This document shows positions 15,805 through 22,736 of a DNA stretch of 31,192 nt, piece after piece. This stretch comes from an uncultured Devosia sp. (GTDB lineage: Bacteria; Pseudomonadota; Alphaproteobacteria; Rhizobiales; Devosiaceae): the NCBI RefSeq assembly GCF_946479885.1, contig NZ_CAMLHM010000048.1, forward strand, positions 1-31,192. Direction: 5' to 3'. The notes beneath the pieces were generated by a model. That model was not told the DNA's origin and made no database searches. It worked only from the letters and a program-made list of their open reading frames with translations. Made by a program: the position numbers and the translations under genes. Each line of letters starts with the position of its first letter. The stretch's first letter is position 1.

Positions 15805-16467
15805 ATGCGGGTGCTGATTGCCGAAGACGACAACCGAATTGCCGAAACCCTCGAGAGCTCGCTCAGCAAGGCCGGCTTTGGCGTCGAGCGGGAGCGGGAC
15901 GGGGAGATCGCCTGGTTCCGCGGCGATACCGAAGCCTTCGACGCTATAGTGCTCGATCTCGGGCTGCCGCAGATCGATGGCCTGACCATCCTCAAGCGCT
16001 GGCGCAGCGCCGGCCGGATGACGCCCGTGCTGATCCTCACGGCCCGGGGACAATGGGAGGAGCGTGTCGACGGCATCGAGGCGGGCGCCGACGATTATGT
16101 CGTCAAACCCTTCCATGTGCAGGAGATCGTCGCCCGGCTGCGGGCCCTGGTCCGTCGTGCCAATGGCCTGGCCACCTCGCGCATCCCGTTTGGCAGATAT
16201 GTCCTCGACCTGCGCACCATGGAGGTCACCGAGGAGGGCGCCCCGATGGATCTCACGCCGCAGGAGTTCAAGCTGATCTCCTACCTCGTGCATCGGCGGG
16301 GGCAGGTGATCTCGCAACTCGAGATAACCGAACATATCTACAACCAGGACTATGAGCGCGACTCCAATGCCGTCGAAGTGCTGGTGGCGCGGGTTCGCAA
16401 GCGCCTTGGCCCCGAGGTCATCAAGACCCGGCGCGGCTTCGGCTATGCCCTGGGTGATGGATTTTGA
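15805..16467 (+). CDS. OmpR/PhoP-family response regulator, FeuP-like
   Basis: A 220-aa regulator has a receiver domain and a winged-helix DNA-binding domain. D51 (VLDLGLPQIDG) is the phosphoacceptor, with the acidic pair EDD at 7-9, T79 (LILTA) and K101 (VKPFH). The DNA-binding half contains LTPQEFKLISYLVHRRGQ and the recognition helix SNAVEVLVARVRKRLG, ending RRGFGYALG. Wording such as AWFRGDTEAFDAIVLDLGLP closely resembles rhizobial FeuP, a PhoP relative. The start at 15805 follows GGAG by 7 nt and begins at the conserved MRVLIAEDD; a longer in-frame start at 15763 lacks support. Its stop overlaps the kinase TTG start by 3 nt, so the pair is co-translated. A tandem box at 15670-15686 suggests autoregulation. 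Confidence 0.93.
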   Translation: MRVLIAEDDNRIAETLESSLSKAGFGVERERDGEIAWFRGDTEAFDAIVLDLGLPQIDGLTILKRWRSAGRMTPVLILTARGQWEERVDGIEAGADDYVVKPFHVQEIVARLRALVRRANGLATSRIPFGRYVLDLRTMEVTEEGAPMDLTPQEFKLISYLVHRRGQVISQLEITEHIYNQDYERDSNAVEVLVARVRKRLGPEVIKTRRGFGYALGDGF

Positions 16468-17831
16468 CCCTCCGGTCCCTGCGGCTGCGCATGATGGGGC
16501 TAGCGGTCGTCTGGGTCGCGGTCTCCCTGATCGCGGCGGGCCTGGCCCTGCAATACCTGTTCAGCATCAATATCGAGCGCACGAGCCGGGAGGATATGGA
16601 GGCTGCATTATCGCGCCTGGCAGCTGTCATCGTGCCGACGACGGCGACGCCGAGCCTCAGCGTGCCGCTGCCCGATCCGCGCTATGCGACCCCCTTTGGC
16701 GGGCGATACTGGCAGATCGAAGCGCTCGACAATGGCGAGATTGCACGCTCGCGCTCGCTGTGGGATTTCGTGCTGGATGCCCATGCCGGCGACAATACGG
16801 TCCACTACGACAACGGTCCTGACAACCGGCACCTGATTCTGTTGACCCGACGGCTGGAGATCGAAGGAGCGGGCGGCTCGCGGGCCTATCTCGTCACGGT
16901 CGGACAGGACCACGGGCCGATGCATGCGGCGGCGCAGCGCTTCGGCCGCGATGTAACGCGGGTGCTGCTGCTGCTGGGGGGCCTTATCATCCTTGCCGCC
17001 TGGTTGCAGATCAAGCTGGGCCTGGCGCCGATCCGTCGCGTCAAGACGGCGATCGAGGCCGTGCGGCGTGGCGATGTCGGGCGCCTTGAGGGCCAGTTTC
17101 CCTCCGAGCTCAATCCCCTGGTGCAGGAGGTCAACGGTTTGCTGGAGGCGCGCGAAACCATGATGGAGCGCGCCCGCGCCCGGGCCGCCGACCTGGCCCA
17201 TGGCCTCAAGACGCCGCTGGCGGCGGTCGATGGCATTGCCGACAGAATCCGCGAGAAGGGCGGACACGCCGACGCCGACCTGCTGCAGGATCTCACCTTC
17301 GAAATGTCCGAGCGCATCGACTACCAGCTGCGGCTGGCCGCCTTGCGGGTCCGGACGTCGTCGCACGCCGCGCGTTCCTCGCTCAATACGGCAGTGATCC
17401 GCACCCTGACCGTGCTCAAGAAGACCGGGCGGGGCGAGGGCCTGCACTGGATTGCCGAACTGACCGACGATTGCTGGGTCGATATTCACCGGCAGGACCT
17501 GATGGAACTGGTCGGTGTCACGCTGGAGAATGCCGCAAAATGGGCGTCGAGCCGGGTGACGGTGCGCACGTCCTGCGAGGACGGACAGGCCATGGTCGAA
17601 GTCTGCGACGATGGTCCGGGTATCCCGCATGAACAGCTGCAATCGCTGGGGGTGCGCGGGCGACGGCTCGACGAGTCCCTGCCTGGCTCCGGCCTGGGAC
17701 TTGCGATTGCCGCCGAGATCCTCGACATCAATCACGGCAGCATGAGTTTCAGCCGGGCGCAAATCGGCGGGCTGATCGTCACCCTTCGCCTGCCGCTGGC
17801 CGGTCAATCGGAGCTGATCGAAGCAGGCTAG
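16464..17831 (+). CDS. Sensor histidine kinase, FeuQ/PhoQ-like
   Basis: A 455-aa inner-membrane kinase is the partner of the preceding regulator. TM1 covers about residues 10-33 and TM2 about 165-187; between them lies a periplasmic sensor region of about 130 residues with an acidic, His-containing segment (HYDNGPDNRH). A HAMP-like linker follows (APIRRVKTAIEAVRRGDVGRLEG). The H box is ADLAHGLKTPLAAV with H246, the N box VTLENAAKWA, and the G boxes CDDGPGIP and GSGLGLAIAAEIL. The start is TTG 16464, overlapping the upstream stop (TTGA). The RSLRLRMMGLAV context it opens is typical for the family; an ATG at 16491 is the alternative but would trim the first helix. The signal is unknown; FeuQ and PhoQ relatives sense envelope or osmotic conditions and divalent cations. 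Confidence 0.92.
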   Translation: MTLRSLRLRMMGLAVVWVAVSLIAAGLALQYLFSINIERTSREDMEAALSRLAAVIVPTTATPSLSVPLPDPRYATPFGGRYWQIEALDNGEIARSRSLWDFVLDAHAGDNTVHYDNGPDNRHLILLTRRLEIEGAGGSRAYLVTVGQDHGPMHAAAQRFGRDVTRVLLLLGGLIILAAWLQIKLGLAPIRRVKTAIEAVRRGDVGRLEGQFPSELNPLVQEVNGLLEARETMMERARARAADLAHGLKTPLAAVDGIADRIREKGGHADADLLQDLTFEMSERIDYQLRLAALRVRTSSHAARSSLNTAVIRTLTVLKKTGRGEGLHWIAELTDDCWVDIHRQDLMELVGVTLENAAKWASSRVTVRTSCEDGQAMVEVCDDGPGIPHEQLQSLGVRGRRLDESLPGSGLGLAIAAEILDINHGSMSFSRAQIGGLIVTLRLPLAGQSELIEAG

Positions 17832-17977
17832 ACCTGAGGTTCGCCTGGATCGAGGCCCACCATGGATCGGGTGCTCTCGGCTGCGTTCTGCGCGCTGGCG
17901 ATAAGGCCCGCGGCGGCGGCGCATGAGGCGGAGATGAAGATGGCAAACATGATGAGCGTGATCATGGGATTGTTCAT
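17828..17977 (-). CDS. Possible 49-aa membrane or exported peptide
   Basis: A 49-residue frame starts at ATG 17975-17977 and ends at TAG 17828-17830, overlapping the kinase stop on the opposite strand by 3 nt. It begins MNNPMITLIMFAIFISASC and continues AAAAGLIASAQNAAESTRSM, an excellent hydrophobic helix or signal sequence followed by a polar tail. GAGG lies just one base from the ATG, which is tight spacing. It sits 49 nt downstream of the 67-aa membrane-protein gene on the same strand and could be its operon partner. Confidence is limited by size. Confidence 0.45.
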   Translation of the reverse strand: MNNPMITLIMFAIFISASCAAAAGLIASAQNAAESTRSMVGLDPGEPQV

Positions 17978-18026
17978 GCCTCAAGCCGGGCGCCAGCGGG
18001 CAGGCGCGTGGTTATGGGTGATGGCC

Positions 18027-18230
18027 CTACTGGGTCACGGTGACGTTGGGCAGATCGACGTTGACGCTGTCGCCATTGCTGGAAATGCCGCCATTGGCCA
18101 GCCACAGGATCAGCAGCACCGCCAGCACCGCCGCCACGATGGCGCCGATAATGCCGAAGGGGTTGCCGCCGCCGACCACGACGGTTTCGCTCGGGCTGCG
18201 TTCGATGATTGTTTCGCGTTCGATGGGCAT
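18027..18230 (-). CDS. Small single-pass membrane protein, unknown function
   Basis: A 67-aa protein starts at ATG 18230, chosen because GGAGG precedes it by 6 nt; longer in-frame starts have no such site. The N-terminus is charged and polar (MPIERETIIERSPSETVVVG), followed by one transmembrane helix (NPFGIIGAIVAAVLAVLLIL, continuing WLA) and a short polar end (SSNGDSVNVDLPNVTVTQ). It has the style of small rhizobial envelope proteins. It lies convergent to the two-component operon and downstream of the DUF6600-like gene, separated from it by a strong terminator, so it has its own promoter. A half-site TGTAAG (18337-18342) lies about 110 nt upstream. Confidence 0.7.
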   Translation of the reverse strand: MPIERETIIERSPSETVVVGGGNPFGIIGAIVAAVLAVLLILWLANGGISSNGDSVNVDLPNVTVTQ

Positions 18231-18371
18231 TGTTGCCTCCACTTGATTTGCCGGGACAACGCGCGAGCCTTGGCGCGAGTTGCGTAAGCGGCTGATATTT
18301 AAGGTTAAAATACGATCCCTTGCTGCGTTATCCAACTGTAAGGTTGGGGCGCCGCCCGCCGGTCGATAAGA

Positions 18372-18401
18372 AAAGGGCGGCCAATTGGTTGGCCGCCCTT
18401 T
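18372..18401 (-). terminator. Intrinsic terminator of the DUF6600-like gene
   Basis: A 13-bp perfect stem (18372-18384 with 18389-18401) caps a 4-nt loop; on the minus strand it ends in CCCTTTTCTTATC. It starts 4 nt past the stop codon at 18405. It is one of the two clearest Rho-independent terminators in the window. Confidence 0.85.
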
Positions 18402-18404
18402 GAG

Positions 18405-19835
18405 TTATTGCTGAGCCGGTTGCCCGTCGGGCAGGGGCGGGCATTTGCCGTCCACCATCACCTCGGGCGGGCAGAGCGGTTTCTTGGCGGGCGCAGCCTC
18501 GGCATCGGCAGGCGCCGCCTCTACTTCTGCGGCCGGTTCGGCCTCAGTGGTTGCCGCGGGCTCAGGCGCTGCCTCTGGCTCGGCCGCCGGCTCGGGCTCG
18601 GCTGGTGCCTCGGCCTCCGGCGCAGGAGCTGCTTCAGGAGCTGCAGCAGGCGCTGCTTCGGCCGGTTCGGCTGGCGTCTGTTCGGGTTGCGTCGCTTCAT
18701 CGGCAAGCGGTGGACATTTGCCGTCCACCCTGACTTCAGGAGCGCAAACCAGCTCGTCGTCAGCAGGGGCTGCAGGCGTGGCCTCCTCATCGGCCGCGGG
18801 TTCCGTGCTTGCCGGCGTATTGGGGTCCGTCGCAGGAGCGGCTTCCTCCGTGCCCGCGGCCGGGGCCGCCTCACCTTCGGCGGCGGGTGCTGCCTCGGTT
18901 GCCGGCTGCGCGGCAGGGGCCTCAGCTGGTGGGGCAGCCGGTGCCTCTGTCTCCGCCGGAAGCTCGGCTGTCGCGCCGGCCGTGCCGCCTTCGGTCTCGA
19001 TGGTGGCCGCCGCTTCGGTTTCCTCCACCGCTTCGGGCGGAGCAACCTCTGGGGTCGGTTCGGCCACATCCTGGTCGAAGATGACGACAGCCTGGGCGTC
19101 GACATCAACCGCCTGGGCGGCCGGGTCGGCGGCCGTTTCCGGCTGGTAGGCGATGACCTGCTGGCCGGTAGCCTGCTCGATGTAGTTGACTTCGATCACG
19201 TTGTTGATGACCAGGTCACCTTCGACCACCACCGGGCCGAGGAACTGGGTCTGCGCGAAATAGTCCGGCTGCTGGCTGCCGATGACGATGCTGGCCGACA
19301 GGTCCGGTTCGACGAAGCGCTCGGTGGGCACGAAGACCCAATAGCCTGCCGGCAGGTCGCGGCGCGAGATTTCGATGGAGATGGCATAGCCATCGTTTTC
19401 CGGCGGCAGCGGCGCCCAGCCGACGACAGCGTCGCTGCGCCGCCAGCTGACCCAGGCCGGAGCCCATTTGGTGCCGGGGACCCAGCACCAGCCGAGGTTG
19501 CGGTCGGCGAACCAGCGGCCATAGTGATAGGTCGCCCAGGCGAAGGGTTCATCGGAGGCAAAGTACCAGCCGCGACCCTCGAGATACAGCCAGCGGCCGT
19601 GGCTATAGGGGCGCCAGCTGGCGTCGACGCCGGTGGGGCAGAACACATAATTGTAGCGTGCGTGCCGCACCCAGACGCCATGCGGCTCCAACTGATCGAA
19701 AAACAGGTTGAAGCTGATATTGGCGGACTGGGCCTGAACGGCAGTGGCGCCCAAAGGCAGAGCAGGGGACAGGGCGGCGATCGGCAGGCAAAGCGTGGCG
19801 AGCGCCACACCGGCAAGCAGTCGGGACTTTAGCAT
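18405..19835 (-). CDS. Secreted DUF6600-like protein with long Ala/Pro/Glu tail
   Basis: A 476-aa protein has a signal peptide (MLKSRLLAGVALATLCLPIA through AVQAQS). Residues about 40-175 form the aromatic DUF6600-type domain: WRPYSHGRWLY, GWYFASDEPFAWATYHYGRW, GWCWVPGTKWAPAWVSWR and GWAPLPPENDGY. From about residue 235 the chain becomes low-complexity Ala/Pro/Glu, expected to be extended and strongly acidic. Two nearly identical Cys motifs punctuate the tail: CAPEVRVDGKCPPL (about 365-378) and CPPEVMVDGKCPPL (about 456-469). Such tails suit spanning the periplasm or the cell surface. It starts at 19835 and lies downstream of the glycine-zipper gene behind a UUCG hairpin. Function is unknown; an envelope role is inferred. 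Confidence 0.85.
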   Translation of the reverse strand: MLKSRLLAGVALATLCLPIAALSPALPLGATAVQAQSANISFNLFFDQLEPHGVWVRHARYNYVFCPTGVDASWRPYSHGRWLYLEGRGWYFASDEPFAWATYHYGRWFADRNLGWCWVPGTKWAPAWVSWRRSDAVVGWAPLPPENDGYAISIEISRRDLPAGYWVFVPTERFVEPDLSASIVIGSQQPDYFAQTQFLGPVVVEGDLVINNVIEVNYIEQATGQQVIAYQPETAADPAAQAVDVDAQAVVIFDQDVAEPTPEVAPPEAVEETEAAATIETEGGTAGATAELPAETEAPAAPPAEAPAAQPATEAAPAAEGEAAPAAGTEEAAPATDPNTPASTEPAADEEATPAAPADDELVCAPEVRVDGKCPPLADEATQPEQTPAEPAEAAPAAAPEAAPAPEAEAPAEPEPAAEPEAAPEPAATTEAEPAAEVEAAPADAEAAPAKKPLCPPEVMVDGKCPPLPDGQPAQQ

Positions 19836-19872
19836 GACATTCCTCGTTACTGGCGCGCCCCCGCAAAGAAGG

Positions 19873-19896
19873 ACGGCCGCCCCGAAGGGCGACCGT
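19873..19896 (-). terminator. UUCG-capped stem-loop between the DUF1236 and DUF6600-like genes
   Basis: On the minus strand ACGGTCGCCC-TTCG-GGGCGGCCGT folds as a 10-bp stem (one G-T wobble) with a stable UUCG tetraloop, then CCTTCTTTGC. It starts 7 nt past the upstream stop. It acts as a terminator or partial attenuator for the next gene, whose ATG is 38 nt further on. Confidence 0.65.
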
Positions 19897-19903
19897 GAAC
19901 AGA

Positions 19904-20350
19904 TCAGTTGACCGTGGCAGCCACGACCACGCCGGGCGAATAGACCACCGTGCGGTCGGTCATGTTGACGAAGTAGACGCGGTCATTGGTGTAGAAATAG
20001 CCGTGCGCTTCGTCGCCCTCGATGGCGTGGAGCTCGATCTCGGCAGGGATGACGAAGCCGACATCGACATCGCCATCAAGGACCACGGGCTCGGTGGGGT
20101 TGAGGCGGACATATTCGACCGAAGAGGCTTCAACGCCAGCCGATGCGCCGATGGTGGCGCCGGTAAATCCACCGATGACGGCGCCGATCGGTCCGAAGAT
20201 GAGGCCGCCGACCACGGCGCCGGTCGCGCCGCCGGCCGTGCCGCCGACCACGGCGCCCGCATCGGCGTCAGCGTCGGTGGTTTGGGCATAGGAGATTGCA
20301 GGTGCGCCCAGCAAAGCGAGGGCGGAAACACACATGAGCAATTTCTTCAT
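19904..20350 (-). CDS. Secreted glycine-zipper protein with DUF1236-type domain
   Basis: A 148-aa protein starts at ATG 20350 after GGAGAAATCAG, with a 22-residue signal peptide ending ISYAQ. Residues about 32-75 form a glycine zipper (GAVVGGTAGGATGAVVGGLI and GPIGAVIGGFTGATIGASAG), which packs into membranes or oligomers. The C-terminal 70 residues (VVLDGDVDVGFVIPAEIELH, GYFYTNDRVYFVNMTDRTVV) match DUF1236, a small beta-rich domain frequent in rhizobial envelope proteins. It is probably outer-membrane or periplasmic. It is divergent from the secreted-protein gene at 20606; the direct-repeat box at 20457-20473 and an AT-rich tract at 20420-20450 lie between them. Confidence 0.85.
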   Translation of the reverse strand: MKKLLMCVSALALLGAPAISYAQTTDADADAGAVVGGTAGGATGAVVGGLIFGPIGAVIGGFTGATIGASAGVEASSVEYVRLNPTEPVVLDGDVDVGFVIPAEIELHAIEGDEAHGYFYTNDRVYFVNMTDRTVVYSPGVVVAATVN

Positions 20351-20456
20351 TCTGATTTCTCCATGTTGAATGGGATGAGACCAGAATGATCGGCGCCGTA
20401 GGTTGTTCCGGTGCTCGTCTATTTTTTGCTTTATATTTCAATATGATAACGTGCGA

Positions 20457-20473
20457 TGTAAGCCTTTTGTCAG
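20457..20473 (+). promoter_or_regulatory. Direct-repeat box TGTAAG-CCTTT-TGTCAG in a divergent promoter region
   Basis: TGTAAG (20457-20462) and TGTCAG (20468-20473) are 11 bp apart and share the spacer CCTTT with the box at 13861. It begins 134 nt before the ATG at 20591 (149 before 20606) and ends 107 nt before the divergent glycine-zipper gene start. The AT-rich tract next to it (20420-20450) contains -10-like TATGAT on the plus strand and TATCAT on the minus strand, so either gene could be the target. Confidence 0.45.
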
Positions 20474-20605
20474 GCGCGCCTTGGTCCCCGGTCACATGAA
20501 CGGGGCCTAAACGACGGGTTCACGCCAGCGTGAAATTGGGTCCGCTATTACCGCCCTCATCAAAACCAGCGCATCCCCAACGGATGCCAGATGAGGAAAA
20601 CGATT

Positions 20606-21067
20606 ATGACCAAGACCCTTTCACTGACCATCTCCTTGACCGCCGCCGTTCTCGCCCTCGCTGCCGCCACCGCTCCGACCCAGGCTGCTACCCGCCTGAT
20701 GAGCAGCTCGGTCGAAGGCTTCGAATATCGCTGCGAAAACTATGGCGGCACCTTCGGCCTCGATGGCGCACTGGCCAGCTGCCAGACCCCGTCGGTCCCG
20801 GTGGCCTGCGAATATTTCGATGATGGCCAGGCCACTTGCAACTGGCCGGGCATCGAGCGCCAGATCGACGTGATCCGCGTCATCGGCAGCCTGCCGACCT
20901 ACGACACTGCCTCCTCGTCCAGCGGCAATTCGGGCAGCGGCAATGGCGGTGGCGGCAACGGTGGTGGCGGCCTCCAGGGCCCCAAGGACATCAAGGATGC
21001 CCCCAACAACAACCCCGATCCGAAGCCGAACTTTGACGGCCCCAAGGATCTGCAGATGGCGCCGTAA
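20606..21067 (+). CDS. Secreted Cys-containing protein with Gly-rich linker, unknown
   Basis: A 153-aa protein starts at ATG 20606, preceded by GAGGAAAACG; an in-frame ATG at 20591 adds five residues and has a weaker ribosome site. The signal peptide is MTKTLSLTISLTAAVLALAA with cleavage near TQA-AT. The folded part has four cysteines (EYRCENYGGTF, ASCQTP, VACEYF, ATCNWPG), suggesting two disulfides, and ends RVIGSLPTYD. A Ser/Gly linker (GSGNGGGGNGGGGLQ) and a Pro/Asp tail with twice-repeated GPKD (GPKDIKDAP, DGPKDLQMAP) follow. No family recognised. It is followed by a strong intrinsic terminator, so it is monocistronic. Export to the periplasm or surface is likely. Confidence 0.8.
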   Translation: MTKTLSLTISLTAAVLALAAATAPTQAATRLMSSSVEGFEYRCENYGGTFGLDGALASCQTPSVPVACEYFDDGQATCNWPGIERQIDVIRVIGSLPTYDTASSSSGNSGSGNGGGGNGGGGLQGPKDIKDAPNNNPDPKPNFDGPKDLQMAP

Positions 21068-21087
21068 GGCTTGCCGTTTCCCAATTG

Positions 21088-21116
21088 CAAAAGCCCGGTC
21101 CTGGACCGGGCTTTTG
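21088..21116. terminator. Bidirectional intrinsic terminator
   Basis: CAAAAGCCCGGT pairs with ACCGGGCTTTTG around CCTGG (21088-21116), with A and T runs on the two sides of the stem. It ends the secreted-protein gene on the plus strand and, 24 nt past its stop, the exonuclease III gene on the minus strand. Confidence 0.85.
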
Positions 21117-21139
21117 TCCGTGCCGCGGTGGGAGCCGGG

Positions 21140-21913
21140 CTAGTCGCGCAATTCGATCCAGGCCGGGGCGTGGTCGCTGGCGCCTTCCTGGCCCCTGATG
21201 TCACGGTCGACGCCGGCTGTGACCAGCTTGCGGGCCAATGACTTGCTCAGCAGCAGGTGGTCGAGACGCAGCCCCGCGTCGCGGGGCCAGCGGTTCCGCA
21301 TATAGTCCCAGAACGTGTAGATGGTTTGATCGGGGTGTTTCTTGCGGATCGCGTCCGTCCAGCCTTGCGCCAGGAGCTGGGCATAGAGGGCGCGGCTCTC
21401 GGGCTGAACCAGCGCGTTATCGCGATAGGATGTCGTCTGGTAGATGTCGCGCGGCTCGGGCACGATATTGTAGTCCCCTGCCAGCACGACCGGCAGGCCG
21501 GTGTCCCACAGTCCCTGCGCGTGGGTGAGAAAGCGCTCCATCCAGGCCAGTTTGTAAGCGAATTTCGGCCCGGGCTGCGGGTTGCCGTTGGGTGCATAGA
21601 GGCAGGCCACAAGCACGCCGTTGACCGCGGCCTCGATATAGCGCGCCTGCTTGTCATCAGGGTCGCCGGGCAGTTCGGCCTGCGTGAGCACCGGCTCGCT
21701 GCCCCTGGCAAGGATAGCCACGCCGTTCCAGCTCGTTTCCCCGCGCCACACCGCGCCATAGCCGGCATCGGCGAGGGCCGTGGCGGGAAACTGCCGGTCG
21801 GTGGCTTTCAGCTCCTGCAGGCACACTACATCGGGCGCTGCATCGGCCAGCCAGGCCATCAGGTTGGGCAGGCGCTTGTTGATGCCATTGATATTGTAGG
21901 TGGCGATCTTCAC
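21140..21913 (-). CDS. xthA: Exodeoxyribonuclease III / AP endonuclease
   Basis: A 257-aa Mg-dependent repair nuclease cleaves at abasic sites and trims 3' ends. Catalytic residues of the ExoIII fold are visible: N7 (TYNINGI), E34 (CLQELKA), Y106 (CLYAPNG), D147 and N149 (AGDYNIVP), D218 (LRLDHLL) and the D247-H248 pair (GASDHAP). The length is normal and no signal peptide is present. The ATG at 21913 lies inside the end of the upstream hydrolase gene (4-nt ATGA-type overlap), so the two are co-translated. It shares strand with the Ku/LigD operon further upstream, from which it is separated by a palindromic repeat. A bidirectional terminator follows. Confidence 0.92.
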   Translation of the reverse strand: MKIATYNINGINKRLPNLMAWLADAAPDVVCLQELKATDRQFPATALADAGYGAVWRGETSWNGVAILARGSEPVLTQAELPGDPDDKQARYIEAAVNGVLVACLYAPNGNPQPGPKFAYKLAWMERFLTHAQGLWDTGLPVVLAGDYNIVPEPRDIYQTTSYRDNALVQPESRALYAQLLAQGWTDAIRKKHPDQTIYTFWDYMRNRWPRDAGLRLDHLLLSKSLARKLVTAGVDRDIRGQEGASDHAPAWIELRD

Positions 21914-22554
21914 GGCGCGATGCGCTTGATCCAGGCGTCGATGGATCGGGCAATCGTCTGGAGATGGTCGCCGGTGGAGAAGCCGCTCAATGCCTTGCGG
22001 GGTTTGAGGTCATGGTCCCCGTCTTCAAGGAACTGCACCGTGATCGCCGGCGACAGCGTGTAGGCGGCGATTTCCTCGGGCGAGCCGAATTCGTCCCGCG
22101 TGCCGTGGAAGATCATGGTCGGCGTCTTGAGTTCGGCCAGATGCGCCGTGCGCAGCGTCTCGGGCTTGCCTGGCGGGTGAAATGGGTAGCCCAGGCAGAC
22201 GAGCCCCGCGATGCGCCCGGCATCGAACAGCGCATCGGCGACCATGCTGGCGACGCGTCCGCCCATCGACTTGCCGCCGATCAGCAGCGGGCCACTGGTC
22301 GGGCCGAGATCATCCACCGCGGCGATGAATTCGGGCATCACCTTGTCGGCCCGCGGCGGCGGTTTCTTGCCCACCTCGGTGCGGCGGCCAGCCATGTAGC
22401 CGAATTCGAAGCGCGCGACGCGGAACCCCTCGGCCGCCAGCGCCTTGGTCGTGGCGTTCATCGAAGCCGAGTCCATCGGGGCGCCGGCACCGTGGGCCAG
22501 CAGGATGGTGACCCGGGCATCTTCGGGGCCGTCGAAGAGGAAGCTGCTGGGCAT
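21910..22554 (-). CDS. Alpha/beta hydrolase of the KANL3/Tex30-like group
   Basis: A 214-aa cytoplasmic hydrolase. The nucleophile elbow is GGKSMGGR with S96; the acid is probably D154 (FHGTRDEFG) and the base H181 (DGDHDLKP), a complete Ser-Asp-His triad. The oxyanion region is LAHGAGAPMDS. These features match small bacterial alpha/beta hydrolases often labelled dienelactone-hydrolase-like; dienelactone hydrolases proper use Cys, so that function is unlikely. The substrate is unknown. Its stop overlaps the exonuclease III start. It starts just downstream of the palindromic repeat at 22600-22732, which separates it from the NHEJ genes. Confidence 0.85.
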   Translation of the reverse strand: MPSSFLFDGPEDARVTILLAHGAGAPMDSASMNATTKALAAEGFRVARFEFGYMAGRRTEVGKKPPPRADKVMPEFIAAVDDLGPTSGPLLIGGKSMGGRVASMVADALFDAGRIAGLVCLGYPFHPPGKPETLRTAHLAELKTPTMIFHGTRDEFGSPEEIAAYTLSPAITVQFLEDGDHDLKPRKALSGFSTGDHLQTIARSIDAWIKRIAP

Positions 22555-22599
22555 GGGGCGGTCCGCTGTTTTGTGTCAGCGTAGCATGCAGATGAAACT

Positions 22600-22732
22600 G
22601 TGCCACGCCCTCGTGGTTCGAGGCTCGTGAAGAACTCGCACCTCACCATGAGGGCTACTCTTAGCTCGGTGGTCCAACAGCCCTCATGGTGAGGTGCGCC
22701 TCTTCGGCGCCTCGAACCACAAGGGCGTGCCC
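22600..22732. repeat. Long palindromic intergenic repeat, copy A
   Basis: Two arms of about 60 nt are near-complementary: the left begins GTGCCACGCCCTCGTGGTTC, and the right, read on the minus strand, begins GGCACGCCCTTGTGGTTC, both leading into ACCTCACCATGAGGGCT. The whole could form a long cruciform or RNA hairpin. The left arm (22600-22660) is 100% identical over 61 nt, inverted, to 29541-29601. It lies 4 nt past the stop of the TPR gene and probably ends or attenuates the NHEJ transcript. Confidence 0.9.
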
Positions 22733-22736
22733 AATC

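Noticed and set aside
17862..18287. A 141-codon plus-strand frame after the kinase
   Set aside because: It is antisense to the 67-aa membrane-protein gene, which has a better ribosome site and a clear transmembrane helix; composition turns His/Asp/Gln-rich.
18326..18342. Fourth direct-repeat box, CGTTAT-CCAAC-TGTAAG, upstream of the 67-aa membrane protein gene
   Set aside because: Only one half-site is good; the other matches at three of six positions, so it is not counted with the three stronger boxes.
18408..19832. A 474-codon plus-strand frame opposite the DUF6600-like gene
   Set aside because: Its Gly/Arg/Leu-rich text is the complement of the Ala/Pro/Glu repeats; the minus frame has a signal peptide, a known-type domain and a terminator.
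21553..21558. TGTAAG half-site inside the exonuclease III gene
   Set aside because: The hexamer 11 bp upstream (CCAGGC) does not match and the site is within coding sequence.
22574..22590. TGTCAG near the hydrolase start as another regulator box
   Set aside because: The second half-site (CATGCA) does not fit the TGTMAG pattern.
22600..22732. Possible insertion sequence or its inverted-repeat remnant
   Set aside because: There is no transposase frame, no target duplication seen, and the palindrome is filled by its own arms; it fits a dispersed REP-type element better.
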